Below are positions 35,600 to 47,093 of a stretch of DNA of 64,000 nt, in pieces (the stretch's first letter is position 1; every line of letters starts with the position of its first letter). The notes under the pieces were generated by a model that did no database searches, was not told the origin of the DNA, and saw only the letters and a list, made by a program, of their open reading frames with translations. A program made the position numbers and the translations under genes. The DNA comes from Straminergon stramineum. Lineage: Eukaryota; Streptophyta; Bryopsida; Hypnales; Calliergonaceae. The stretch spans positions 8,990,001 to 9,054,000 of the forward strand of contig OY987267.1 in the NCBI GenBank assembly GCA_963920665.1, in the 5' to 3' direction.

Positions 35600-36379
35600 T
35601 TAACTCCTAAAGGTCCAAATGGTGTTTTTTGGTAACATAGCAATTTAGGGCAGTTCACTACAAATGAATTTTTTTTCTTTGAAATTTTCATACAACATAT
35701 GCCCAAGGAATAGCTTTAAGGTCCAACAATTTTCATAAATTTTGACTATATGGTTAAAAATTTATTGAATGATATGTAATTTTCATTGTTCAGTGGGTAG
35801 CCTAGGCAACTCAAAATAATTTTTTTAAAATCACTTTTTTAAGAAATAAAAATTTGAAATTGGTTTTCTAGATTTATATATACATGTAAAGCTTAGAATC
35901 ATTCCATTTTCATTAATGAGATGAAAGTTATGAGGAGTTTTTGTTTGTGGGTAGTTATGGATTCTCAACTCTGAAATCAACTTTGAAGTCCTTTATTTAA
36001 CTCAATTTTTAATATTTAAAAAAAAATTAAAACATTGGGTGTAGATTTTTTATTACAACATCAAAACCATTCGGATTGGAATTTTTTTAATTCCATAACT
36101 AAATTCTTAACAATTTAATATTTTGAATCATTCTCTACTTCTTTCTACTTACAATTTTTTTCCTATATGTTGTACAATTCCAAATGATCTAAATTTTTCC
36201 AAGAAGAGAACCAACTTGCCTGTAAGAATGAATCTAAAGAAGCAAATCAGTGTAATAGAAGATTCTACAGTTACATGTGTCCAAAAATGTTTTTCATTTT
36301 CAAAATTTCGTACTTGTACTAGAAATAGTAGTTCTGGAGTGTTTTTGGTGAAAACATAGTCTAAACCTTCAGGGATTAA
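35600..36379 (+). mobile_element. TTAA-flanked element, type B, internally shortened
   Basis: From TTAACTCCTAAAGGTCC to TTCAGGGATTAA, with the GGTAACATAG block at the left and the TAGTTCTGGAGTGTTTTTGG block at the right. 780 bp against about 930 bp for intact type B; the missing part lies near 36235. Confidence 0.75.
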
Positions 36380-37671
36380 GATGAAATCCAACAACTTGGT
36401 GTAAAAAAGCTTACAAGGAGTATTTTGACCCTTTGATGATTACCACTATTAATCCTATAAAGGAAGATTGTTTTTCAAAGGGAAAATTGAAATTGTAGAG
36501 ATGGTTTTCTTTTGAAAATTGCTCGATGACAATAATCTACAATGCAATTGGTTAGATTTGACATCACTAGAATGTACACTCCTAGAGAGAATTTTAGAAA
36601 GAACAAGTGTGTGAAGTTTTGATGGAGTTGATTTTTAGTTATAAATTAGCATTCAAAATACGAGTTCATATTTCAAATCAAAAGATATTGACATTTCTTT
36701 TCTCAAGGTTGCAAAATTTACCACTGTGAGATATTCTATCAATGTCATTTCATTTCAAACCCATTCCAACAAATTTCATGAAAAAATATCAAAGTTTTTA
36801 TTGGAGTGAATTTTAAAAGGGATTCAAGAATGTAAGCTTCTAATTATAAATGAAAATATTGATGACAACAATGATAGACTTAACTATACAAATTCAATCT
36901 AAAATTTAAAATCTACATTTTTGTGCATAAATTAATTCCAAAATATTCTTGACTTCATATAGAATTTTATAACAAATCTTTGTAAGCTCTCTAGAACAAA
37001 GACACTACACATTTTTTTTTGTTAGCCTTAAAATGCTTAAGGAGCCCCAAAGTGGCTAATGAATAGTCAAACAGTTTTTTCATATTGAAGAATAGATGAT
37101 TTAAATCCAATTTTTTGTAATTAACTTTATTAATAATGTATCTGATATTTGAGTTGATTTCAAGCTATAGTAGCTATTTTATGATTAAATAAGAGAGAAT
37201 GTCTAAAAGAAAAGACCTCCAAAGTAATATATTTTTAGCATTTGGGCTTTTTCCTCAAAAAACTAAATTTTGACATTCAAGATTATATGTTTTGCTTTCG
37301 ACCAAACCTAAGAAACTTCCAAAGCCTAGTTTCTAGCCAGATTGTCTAAAAACTTTAGAAACTTCCTAAAAACGAATATTTAATTGACTTTTGAAGTTGA
37401 GAGCCTACAACTGCATCTCTAAAATATATAAAGACATGAATAATTTGGTTTACATTATGATGTATAACATTGCAATATATACTTGCAGTGAAATTTTGAG
37501 ATAACTTGTAGTATATTTGACTTATCATGTCCTTAACTTATAAAATATTTGACATTTAGTGTTTTTGATTTATAAAATACTTGACACTTAGTGTATTTGA
37601 CTTAAAATTTACCTGAAATGTAGTAGATTTATCCTAATCTCATGATTGAATTTTCCCTCATTTTGGTCCCG
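36380..37671. other. AT-rich intergenic region
   Basis: No gene or element recognised. Short repeats of a TTTGACTTA/TATTTGACAT phrase, about 35 bp apart, occur at 37501-37625. Confidence 0.45.
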
Positions 37672-38026
37672 ACTTTGCATTTAATTCTGGATTGCATTTG
37701 AATTTGAATTCTACTTGTAGTTTATTTGGAATGACAACATGGCATGATTGCATGTAATCTAACTACATTGGGTTGTTTTCCTCCTAAGAAAATTGAGGTT
37801 AAATTCCACCCTTGCAAAATTAGGGAATCAAATACAAATAAGCTACTTTATTCTTGCAAAAAAAAGATTTGATCCCTTTTTTTGCAAGTGTGAGATCCAA
37901 ACCTTGGTTTTCTTAAGAAGAAAACAACCCAATGTGATAAGATTACATGCAATCATGCCTTGTTATCATCCTTCCAAAACAAGTTAAATAAAAATCCAAA
38001 TGCACTCAAGAATTAAAAGCAAACTA
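37672..38026. mobile_element. Foldback/MITE-like long inverted repeat
   Basis: The left arm (about 37672-37800) and right arm (about 37900-38026) are imperfect inverted copies over more than 100 bp. Matching blocks include GGCATGATTGCATGTAATCT, CATTGGGTTGTTTTC and TTTAATTCT. The ~100-bp loop is AT-rich. No clear target duplication; non-coding. Confidence 0.7.
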
Positions 38027-38602
38027 GAAACCATAGAGGGTGAATTTCATAGCTTTAGGATTACTCTAAATAAATGTATTTGACTTGCAATGTATTTGAC
38101 TTCCACTGTATTGAAATGTATGTGATGTAAATTTTTTTCATATTTTTTTTTCCAAAAACTCATGCTGATTTCAAATCTTCACAAAAGAATCTGGCTTTTT
38201 CATGACTTCTACAAGACACTTGAGTTGATGGAAGTGAGTTGATGAGTCCAAAAAATGAAGGTATATTTTTTTTTTGTTCATGTTCAATAGCATGCAGAGT
38301 GAAGGATCTTGCAGTACGACTAACTTACGTGGTCACAGGCTCTGGGGTTTCAGAGTAAACATGTTTTGGGTTGCTTGTTTTCTAATTTCTAAATGGTCAT
38401 TGCCTTCAACAAGATTTTCACAAAATAATCTGAATTGCAGAAGATTTTCAGATTTGTTTGTCCATCCCATGCATAAATTAGCCTATAAATTGGAGACAAG
38501 GTAGATGTTCTGACGCTGAAGAATTAATCAGATGCTTTGTCAATTCTTTCGTTACTTTCTGAAGTAAATTTCAGAATTTCACCGTAATTTGGAGTGAAAT
38601 GG
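38027..38602. other. Intergenic sequence before unit 2
   Basis: No gene recognised. It ends in GTGAAATGG (38594-38602), the left target duplication of the MITE that opens unit 2. Its match to sequence left of unit 1 cannot be tested here. Confidence 0.45.
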
Positions 38603-38839
38603 GGCCAGGGAGGATTGCCCCCCTTATTGCCCCAGCCAAGGGTAAATGTAAAAAATTGCCCCCTATTTTGTGCTGCATAAATTGTGTATTTCTTCATCTC
38701 TCTTCATTCATTTTGGGGCTCTGATTGCAAATATGAACTCAGAATTTGCAAATTATATCATGGGTGTCAAATAAAAAAAATTTAGTGCTTTCTCCAAGGG
38801 TAAAATACGGGGCAATGAGGGGGGTCAATCCTCCTGGTC
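38603..38839. mobile_element. Mutator-like MITE with 9-bp target duplication
   Basis: 237 bp with ends GGCCAGGGAGGATTGCCCCC (left) and the complement of GGGGGGTCAATCCTCCTGGTC (right). It is flanked by GTGAAATGG at 38594-38602 and 38840-38848. A 9-bp duplication suits Mutator-like elements. The right half also starts the window. Confidence 0.75.
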
Positions 38840-38848
38840 GTGAAATGG

Positions 38849-40353
38849 GAGATCTGTGTGGAAAAACGGTATTATCAATAATGAGCCAACGATTAACCTT
38901 GTCCTAAATTTGATTATATGTATACTGTACCATTATAACATGAATGGCAGTTTTATACTTTTCTAGTGAAAAGCCTCCAACACAAACTTTCAAAGCTAAC
39001 GAATATGCACTTCAATCACTTCCACTGACAAAATATTCAAGTTCAGTACACACCCAGTTTTTTTTTATCTTCAAGAACAGAAATCTAACTCAGGTGCACT
39101 CTATCCACAAGAGCAACTCAACATGCTTACCTGAACCTAATCTGACCCATGGAGCTCCTACTTAATGGAAAATATTCCACCACCTCCTCCAATTTGTGAA
39201 AATTACAACTCATGAAATAAGTCTGCGAACTCCCAATGGTTTCAGACTTCAATGTTCATCGTAACTCCAGCACCCGCGTCAACTCTGTACGTATACACGG
39301 GTTTTTTGCACTTAAATAATGTCTAAATTTCTGGGGCATTGAGAAGTTTCTGTTTTTGCTCGATACAACGAGAACCTGGGAATGCAATACCACTGCACAA
39401 TCAAGATGATGTGCAGTGAAAGGCATCAATATTGTTAAGTACCTGGTTTCAAATCCTCCTCTTTTTCATTCTGCCTATACTCTGGTTTCAGCTCGGAGGT
39501 ACCTCGAATTGAGCCTCTCTTTTTACACAAACCAGTGAGCACCTCCTTGAGAAAGGGCTTCACGTCATAGATAGATAAACATTGCACACTGTCTCCTCTA
39601 TAACTGAACAAGAAGAAAGAAACAATCGGTAACGACTGCCGAGGGGAAAAGAATTCGGAGGGATTGGAAGTATCGATTTCAAACTTTTTGAACAGCGTCC
39701 TTCCGTGAGGAGCTGATATTGCGAAGTAAACACTAGATCGAGGTGAGCGGGTGACAATTCTGTGCCTTGATTGCAAATTTTCTATGGGTTTTCTGAAGGT
39801 AGAATGCACAGTCGTTAATGGCGACTTACAGCAGTAGTTTTAATTGTAGTGCCCATTTGACACATGGGAGATTGTATGTTTTGGTGCTGAGGTTTATAGT
39901 TTCTAGGATTTTTCTCTTGGAATTTGTCACATCAACAAACGAACTGAAGTCAGGTCTTGGCTACTCCGGGAAATTGTCTTCAACGTTTGAGTTCCAAGTA
40001 CTGGAGATTAACAATGACCAGACTACCCCAAAAGACAGGCTACGAAACCAACGACATTACAACTTAGAGACCTGAAGAAGAATATGTACACAAGCCAAAC
40101 CCAATGCTTGTGTAATCTGAAATTTTTATTTATTATCTAAATTCAACAACATGAGCCAGATTGGATCTGAGTTTAGCGTCTAGACAATCAACATTGCTAG
40201 TCGATCTTGTCGTGTTTCTCCTCCTATTATTGCTCAAAGCATGCGACATCACTATTGACCACCTGTTCTGCAATTACAGGGAATATGTCAAAACATTAAC
40301 GAATTGCATACTTTTCCCTGCACGCTGAAACTAGACAAGAATTGATAGGAAGT
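38849..40353. other. Low-copy region, unit 2 copy of 138-1632
   Basis: Collinear with unit 1. The only longer frame is the minus-strand exon-like segment at 39443-39792. Confidence 0.5.
39443..39792 (-). pseudogene. Exon-like remnant, open copy
   Basis: Open minus-strand segment of about 116 codons between an acceptor-like CCTTCAG and a donor-like CCAG/GTACTTAAC. The translation contains IVTRSPRSSVYFAIS, FFSPRQSLPIVSFFLFS and a charged C-terminus rich in Lys and Glu. No family recognised. The unit 1 copy has a stop codon in this frame, so this is probably a relic exon of a dead gene. A real single exon of an unknown gene is not excluded. Confidence 0.3.
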
Positions 40354-40361
40354 GGTTACAC

Positions 40362-42059
40362 CTCCGAGGTGCAATAAGTGGTAAAAGTAGCCGTATAGGT
40401 ATGAATAAATGTAGAATGCCCAAAAACATGGGGGCAAAAAAATTATAAATTGATTGATTATACTATAGTGTATGTAAAATGTCATTGGGTGTAATGTAAA
40501 TACTATAGGGTGTGGAATAATGGGATGCATTAGGAAAAATTAGATTTAGGATACCCTCCTTTTTATTAATTTAGTGGGACAAAAGTCTCTCTTATGGGTT
40601 TAAGGCTATCATTTAACCCCACATTTACACTACATTGTCCTTTCATTCTAGACTCTTTAAGCTCTAATGATTTAGCTTGCATAGTTTGAGAATAAAATGA
40701 CAATCATCATTCGTTAGCCTATCAAATGCACTCTGTGTTGTATTTTACTCGGGCTTTTATTATGCATAGATGAATATGTGTTGTATTTACCAGTGGCTAT
40801 GCACTAATAAACTACCTTGCTAAGCATTTTAATTGACCTCCAATTAATTTTTGATGAGCTCAAGTTCATAACCACATCACATATTAATTAGTAAGGATTT
40901 TTCATCTAGTCATTATATGTTTTGAGGGCCCTATGAGTTATTTGCCTTGGTTTGTGTGTAAGTACCTGTAATCAAATTCTCACATTAAGTTGGCCCCATG
41001 ATGGTAAGTTAAACTTGCCTAAGTGCTTGAACCATATTTCATTAGATGTTTTTTGGGGGTCTGTTTCGGTCTGTTTTGGGCATGTTCTCGGCATTGTTCT
41101 CCTAGCAATCTGGGAATGACCATTGTCAGATTTTTTTTTAAATGAAAAATGAAAAAAAAGGGTTGGAAATTTTTGAATTAAAAAATAAATAAACAAAAAA
41201 ACAAAAAAAAATAACGTGGCAATCACTTTACCACGTCAAGCAACTCATGTGAGACAATTCCCAGCGGCTGCGAAGTTGCCAAGGCAGTTCCCAAGGTCTA
41301 GGAACCCAAGGGAACATGTAGCCCTCCAAGGGCCCAGAAAAACATCTAATGTTTGTCTATACTTGCTACTTTACATGTTGATTTCCTCACAAAGAGCTTT
41401 GCATCTTACAAAAAGCTAAGAATGCTTTTAGGCTACATGATTACAAAGCTTTGAAACTGAACAACTACTTGAATCTTCTCTCTTAAGCTAAGATAGAGCT
41501 CGCATTTTTAGCCATTGTTTGTTGTTTCCATAAGCATTGTTCTTCTAGAAAACAAGCTTGGAACAAAGCATTTTGGTCAAAAATGGCTTCTTCTCACTTA
41601 GTCTATTTGAAACTATTAAGTTTTTCTTATGGTTGTATTCTTCTTGATATATGGTTTGGGCTTCTTGAAATATTTTTCAATAACTCTTCCTTGAAAGACA
41701 AATAGAATTGGCATCTAACCCAAGTTGTTTCATATTTTTAGAGCTTTCTGGAATAAGATATGAATTTCTAATCACAAAAGCACTAAAGGGTTAAAAAGTC
41801 CCTTAATTGTGAACCAGAAATCCTATACTTAATTTTGTAATTGTGAATAGTATAAAAAAGTTGAACTAATATAGCATATGATATATTCGTTGCAATTGAG
41901 AATTACAATTAATGTATGCCCCTCCTTTAATGGACCACACTAGAAAATTACATAATAATAGGGTACAAAATAAACAATAGACAAAAAATAATACCCCCCA
42001 TTAAATACTTGGTGTTCACACCTATGTACTTATTCTTTTAAAGGACTGCACCCCCCGAG
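40362..42059. mobile_element. hAT-like non-autonomous element, 1.7 kb
   Basis: Present only in unit 2. It is flanked by an 8-bp direct repeat GGTTACAC (40354-40361 and 42060-42067), which occurs once at the matching point of unit 1 (1633-1640). Ends are imperfect inverted repeats: CTCCGAGGTGCA on the left and CTCGGGGGGTGCA from the right. The 8-bp duplication fits hAT elements. The 1698 bp contain no transposase-like frame. Confidence 0.8.
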
Positions 42060-42067
42060 GGTTACAC

Positions 42068-43033
42068 AAAACCACTACGATCATTTGACAGACTGTGAGA
42101 AGAGACAGAAAAGTAATGCCATATTATTCAGAACCTCTGCATTGTTTTAAAAGAAGCGAATTTGTTGTCATGGACAAAGCTTCGTGCCATTGAAACATTT
42201 GTAATTGAAAAGACATGTTGCAAAGAGTAAGAAAAAAAATCAAAACAACGACTATACTTAGATAGCACATCAGACACCCTTGTGTGGCCCTAGTTTTCAC
42301 CATCGACTTTTCAGGTGACTTTTTAAGTCAATCCTGGCAAAGCTTACGATACTCTTTATTGTTCCCAATAAATCCGTGGCCATCATACCGAATTTATGCT
42401 TCACCGTGCCTTTCACTCTCAATTTTCCTACGACATATTGCAATGTGGATCACCGAAGTCCCACAATCGTATCCACAAATTACGGCCACCGGGAGGTGAG
42501 CCAGACCGTTGTTGTCAGTGAAAATGACCAATCTGTAAGGCGGATTTCTTGACGTTCTTGAACAACTTCTACCTTATTCCGTTTCAAATTAAAATTGTTA
42601 GGATGTTTTGCAGCAGAGAATTGAAATTAAAACAGACGATTAGCAAAATTATGCCCAGAGATGCCTCGGAGAACATGTGCATGGGAATCAAGTCTTTAGT
42701 AACGTTCAAAGTAGACGACTTGGGTATGGAGCCTCTAAATCCACCTCTGGCAATGTGAACTGCAAATTCAAGCAAGAAATCCTCGTCATAGGACTGCTCG
42801 TACTTCTTCTAGAAACAACGAGACTGATGATCGACCCAATATTGCACGACCAACTTCTATCCCCTGAAGAGGCCGGGCTTGAATATGCCCAATTCCATCG
42901 ATCATATTGTGAAAAGTGTAATTCAGATAGGGTTAAATTCTATATCAACAAAATCAATGAAAATAATTGTATGCGTCGGTCAAAAAACAATTAAAACTGA
43001 ACAAAAGAAATTCCCTACGTGACGAGTACTGCA
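42068..43033. other. Low-copy region, unit 2 copy of 1641-2606
   Basis: Collinear with unit 1. Short open stretches on both strands, none recognised or supported as a gene. Confidence 0.45.
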
Positions 43034-43465
43034 TGAACCCCTAAAGTTCCATGACTATATTTTCACTGAAAATGCTCCAAAACTGCCATTTTTAGTACAA
43101 GCATCAAATTTTTTTAAATTTTTTTTTTTTGACATATGTAACTGTAAGATCTTGTATTATGTTGACTTTAGAATATGTGGTAAAAATTTCAGAAATTTCC
43201 ACCTCGTGAATTGCAAGATATAAGCATTCAAATTCATTGAAATCATTCTTTTGGCATTGTGAAAAATATGACAGCTACACTTCACAAGCTCTTTTTTCTA
43301 TGAAAAACTATCCCAAATGGTGGTGCTCCTTTGGATTCTTTTTCCTAAACAAGTTGACCGCATGATTGAAAATTATCAGATCATTTGGAATTATACAATA
43401 TATAGGAAAAAAATAGTAAAAAGACACAAGTAGAGAATGATTCAAAATACTAAATTGTCAAGAAT

Positions 43466-45331
43466 TTAACCCCTAAACACCCAAACTGCATTTTTTGGCA
43501 ACATAGCGATATTGGGCACTTCTCCACGAATGGAGTTTTTCTTTTTTTTTTTCTTTGAAATTTTCACACAACATGTGCCCGAGGAGTAGCTTTAAGGCCC
43601 AACAATTTTCATAACTTTTGATTACATGGTTAAAAATTTATTGCATGATATGTAAGTTTCATTAATCTTTGGACAGCCCAAATTTTTTAAAAAAAACTTT
43701 TTAACCCCTAAAGTTCCTTGACTACCTTATCACCCAAAACCCTCATAAACTGCCATTTCTAATACAAGTACCAAATTTTTGAAAAATATCATTTTTGGAC
43801 ACATGTAACCGTAGGATCTTATATGAATCTACATTGAGAAGATGTGGAAAAAATTTCAGAAATTTCCACCATGTAGATTGCAAGATATTAACATTTGAAG
43901 TGACAAAAATCCTTTTTTTGGCCCTCCGAAGAACCAGGCAGCTGCACTTCACAAATTAAATCCTATTTGTATGAAAAAATGTCCAAAATGGTGGTGCTTC
44001 TTTAGATTCATTCTTGAAGTCAAGTTGTCTATATTCTTGAAAATTTTCAAATCATTTGGAATTGTGCAACATATAGGAAAAAAATAGTAAGTACAAAGAT
44101 GTAGAGAATGATTCAAAATACTAAATTGTTAATAGTTTATTATTGGAATTGGAAAATGCCAATCCCAATGGTGGAAATTTTGTAATAAACAATCTATACC
44201 CTATGATTTTATTTTTTTCCAAAAATATTAAAAATTGAGTTAAATAAAGGACTTCAAAGTTTATTTTAGAGTAGAAAATCCATAAGTGCCCGTAAACTAA
44301 AACATCTCATAACTTTTGACTCATTGATCAAAATGGAATGATTCAAAGCTTTCTATGTATATATCAATCTAAAAAACCAATTTCAAATTTTTATTTTTGA
44401 AAAAAGTGATTTTTTCAGATCTGCCCGGACTGCCCGAGTTGAGAAACAAACAACATATTAGGCCATAACTTTTGACTCATATTTCCAAATGTCCTGAAAT
44501 TTAGTGCATATGAAAGATATTCCTCGTCCACACCTTCTATTAAATTTTGGGCCAAAAACATGGAAATCTATAGTCACACGTACCTGCCCAAAATTTCTAT
44601 GTTGCCAAAAAAGGCACCTTGGTCCTTTAGGGGTTAAAGAAAGAGAAATTTGAAATTGGTTCTCTAGATTTATATGTACATGGAAAGCTTTGAATCATTC
44701 CATTTTGATTTATGAGATGAAAGTTACAAGGAGTTTTAGTATGTGTGCAGTTTCAAATTCTCTACTCTAAAATAAACTTTGAAGTCCTTTATTTAACACA
44801 ATTTTTCATATTTTTGGAAAAAAATAAAATCATATGATGTAGATTGTTAATTACAACATTACAGCCATTGAGATTGGCATTTTTCAATTCTATAACAAAA
44901 TTCTTCACAATTTTGTATTTTGAATCATTCTCTAGTTCTTCGCACTTACTTTTTTTTTCCTATATGTTATACAATTTCAAATGGTCTAGATTTTTTCAAG
45001 CATGTAGCCAACTTGCCTTGAAGAATGAATCCAAAGAGTAACCACCATTATGAAATTTTTTCATACAAATGTAACCTTGTGAAGTGCAGCTACTCATTTT
45101 TTCACAGGGCCAAAACAAGGATTTTTGCCAATTCAATCGCTAATATCTTACAATCTACATAGTGGAAATTTCTAAAATGTTTTCCACATCTTCTCATATC
45201 ACTGTAGTACAAGATCTTATGGTTACATGTGTCCAAAAATGTTTTTTTTCCTAAAATTCGGTACTTGTACTACAAATGACAGTTTTGGAGCATTTTTGGT
45301 GAAAATATAGTTGAAAACATTTAGGGATTAA
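43466..45331 (+). mobile_element. Type B element, plus, itself interrupted
   Basis: Unit 2 counterpart of 3039-3966, carrying the additional insertion at 43701-44637 at an internal TTAA. Confidence 0.8.
43701..44637 (-). mobile_element. Youngest type B element with proven TTAA insertion
   Basis: 937 bp including both TTAA copies. Ends TTAACCCCTAAAGTTCC and GGTCCTTTAGGGGTTAA. Unit 1 has the empty site with one TTAA at 3271-3274 (ACTTTTTAAAGAAAG). This is direct evidence of a precise insertion with TTAA duplication. Confidence 0.9.
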
Positions 45332-45809
45332 TTATGGAATTGAAAAATACCAATCCTGACAGTTGCAACATTGTAATAAATAATCTACATCCTATGATTT
45401 TATTTTTTTCAAAAACATTGAAAATTGAGTAAGATAAAGGACTTTGAAGTTTATTTTAGAGTAGAAAATCCATAATTGCCCGCAAACAAAAAATCCTCAT
45501 AACTTTTGACTCATTAATCAAAATGGAATGGTTCAAAACTTTCCATGTATATATAAATCTGAAAAATCAATTTCAAATTTTAAGTTCAAATTTTTTTTAC
45601 CTACCCATGCTGCCCAAGTTGAGAAACAAACAACATCATGCATCATAACTTTTCACTTGTATACTCAAATGAAATGAAATTTAGCACTCATGGACTATAT
45701 TCCTCATCCACACCTTGTAAAAGAATTTAAGCCTAAATATGTCAAATCTCCACCCACATGTACCTGCCCCAAAAAATTATGTTGCCAAAAACACAAGGTC
45801 AACCCTTTA

Positions 45810-46049
45810 TGCCAAAGTGGATTGACCCCCTTGCTCATCCCCAAGGGAAAACCCTGAAATTTTTAATTTGTCACGCATGATAAAATTTTGCAATTTTTGA
45901 ATTCATATTTGCAATCAAAAGCCCCAAAATAGCTAGGAGGCATGTACAAAATAAATTTTCCAAACACAAAATAGGGGGTCTCTTTATTTACATGCACCCT
46001 TGCATTAACTTGGGGGGGACGAGCGAGGGGTTCAATCCACCCCGGCCGT
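45810..46049. mobile_element. ~240-bp MITE, unit 2 copy
   Basis: Same element and length as 4446-4685, flanked by CCTTTA at 45804-45809 and 46050-46055. Confidence 0.6.
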
Positions 46050-46063
46050 CCTTTAGGGGTTAA

Positions 46064-46918
46064 AAAAACACGAGGCCCAATTTCGGTTTCTTGAATCTTT
46101 AGGGGTTAAAAGGCTATTTCCTATCCATTTGGTAAGACAAAAAGAACTACCAAAACATTCCATTAGAGTTACTAAAGAAGAGGGCCTCTACATAAAACAC
46201 CAGCCTTGTTCAAAACACTATTATGTTGTCATCAAACCCTACTTTCCAAAAATTCTTTCTCTTAACTAACTGATATCAACACATACTCCGGGTCTATCAA
46301 AGGGGGTTCGGATTCAACGGATCCATGGACATTGAGATCTTAGCAATGCTAAGGTTTAAGGTTTAGGGTTTGGAATTTAGAGCTTCAACCAAGAATTCCT
46401 AACAAGGGGCGAGACTTTGAACAACCACAAACCTGCACATCGGAGTAGTAGTATTGAGCGTGTGCATCCCTCCCGGTCCTCCATATTCACCATCCAATTA
46501 CCAAGTTTCTAGTAAATTTAATTCACTTCTTGTATCCTAAGATCAGCCCAATTTTTTATTAACATACAACAACTCTATTCTACTAGATCAAAAATGTCTG
46601 CGGCATCTCATTGCTTAATGGACTAGGTAATGGTAGTCATGGACATGATAATAAAAACTAATTTGAAACTTCGTAGCTACAATACCTTACTAAGAGTTGA
46701 AGATCATGTTGTGTTTGTCTTATCTTCCAATTTTCAGCTCTTGATTTTAAGTGTGCTAAGAAATCATAACAGTTAGAGACTTCAAAATTTAGCACTACAC
46801 TTTGACCCTAAGGAGAAATTTGTGAACTTATAGCTCATTCATTGCATGTCCTTTGAGAGAAAATTCTTTAATGGGTTGCATTAAGGAGCGTAAGCATTAT
46901 GGAATATGTACTAACTTA
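46064..46918. other. Duplicated non-coding region left of Harbinger
   Basis: Counterpart of 4700-5548, ending in the TTA target duplication (46916-46918). No gene. Confidence 0.55.
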
Positions 46919-47093
46919 GAGCATCCTCAGTCCACATAGCCTAGCTGACGGCAACGGTAACTTAACGGCCTGGGAGCCCAGGGTTCGGGCCAACGCCCTC
47001 GCTACCTGTCCCGTTATTATGTGGGTCCCGTCAAATGACCTCCCGCTCTCGGCACTTTTCCTGGCTTTGATGTGAGAAACTGTCCTCCCGGTA

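Larger units (their letters stand above)
43034..46063 (-). mobile_element. Type B element, minus, with nested insertions (unit 2)
   Basis: Unit 2 counterpart of 2607-4699. Left end TGAACCCCTAAAGTTCC (TTAA mutated to TGAA), right end CTTTAGGGGTTAA. It holds the plus-strand type B at 43466-45331 and the MITE at 45810-46049. Confidence 0.78.

Noticed and set aside
41216..41419. 67-codon frame in the hAT-like element as a transposase fragment
   Set aside because: No hAT dimerisation or DDE-type motif; too short.
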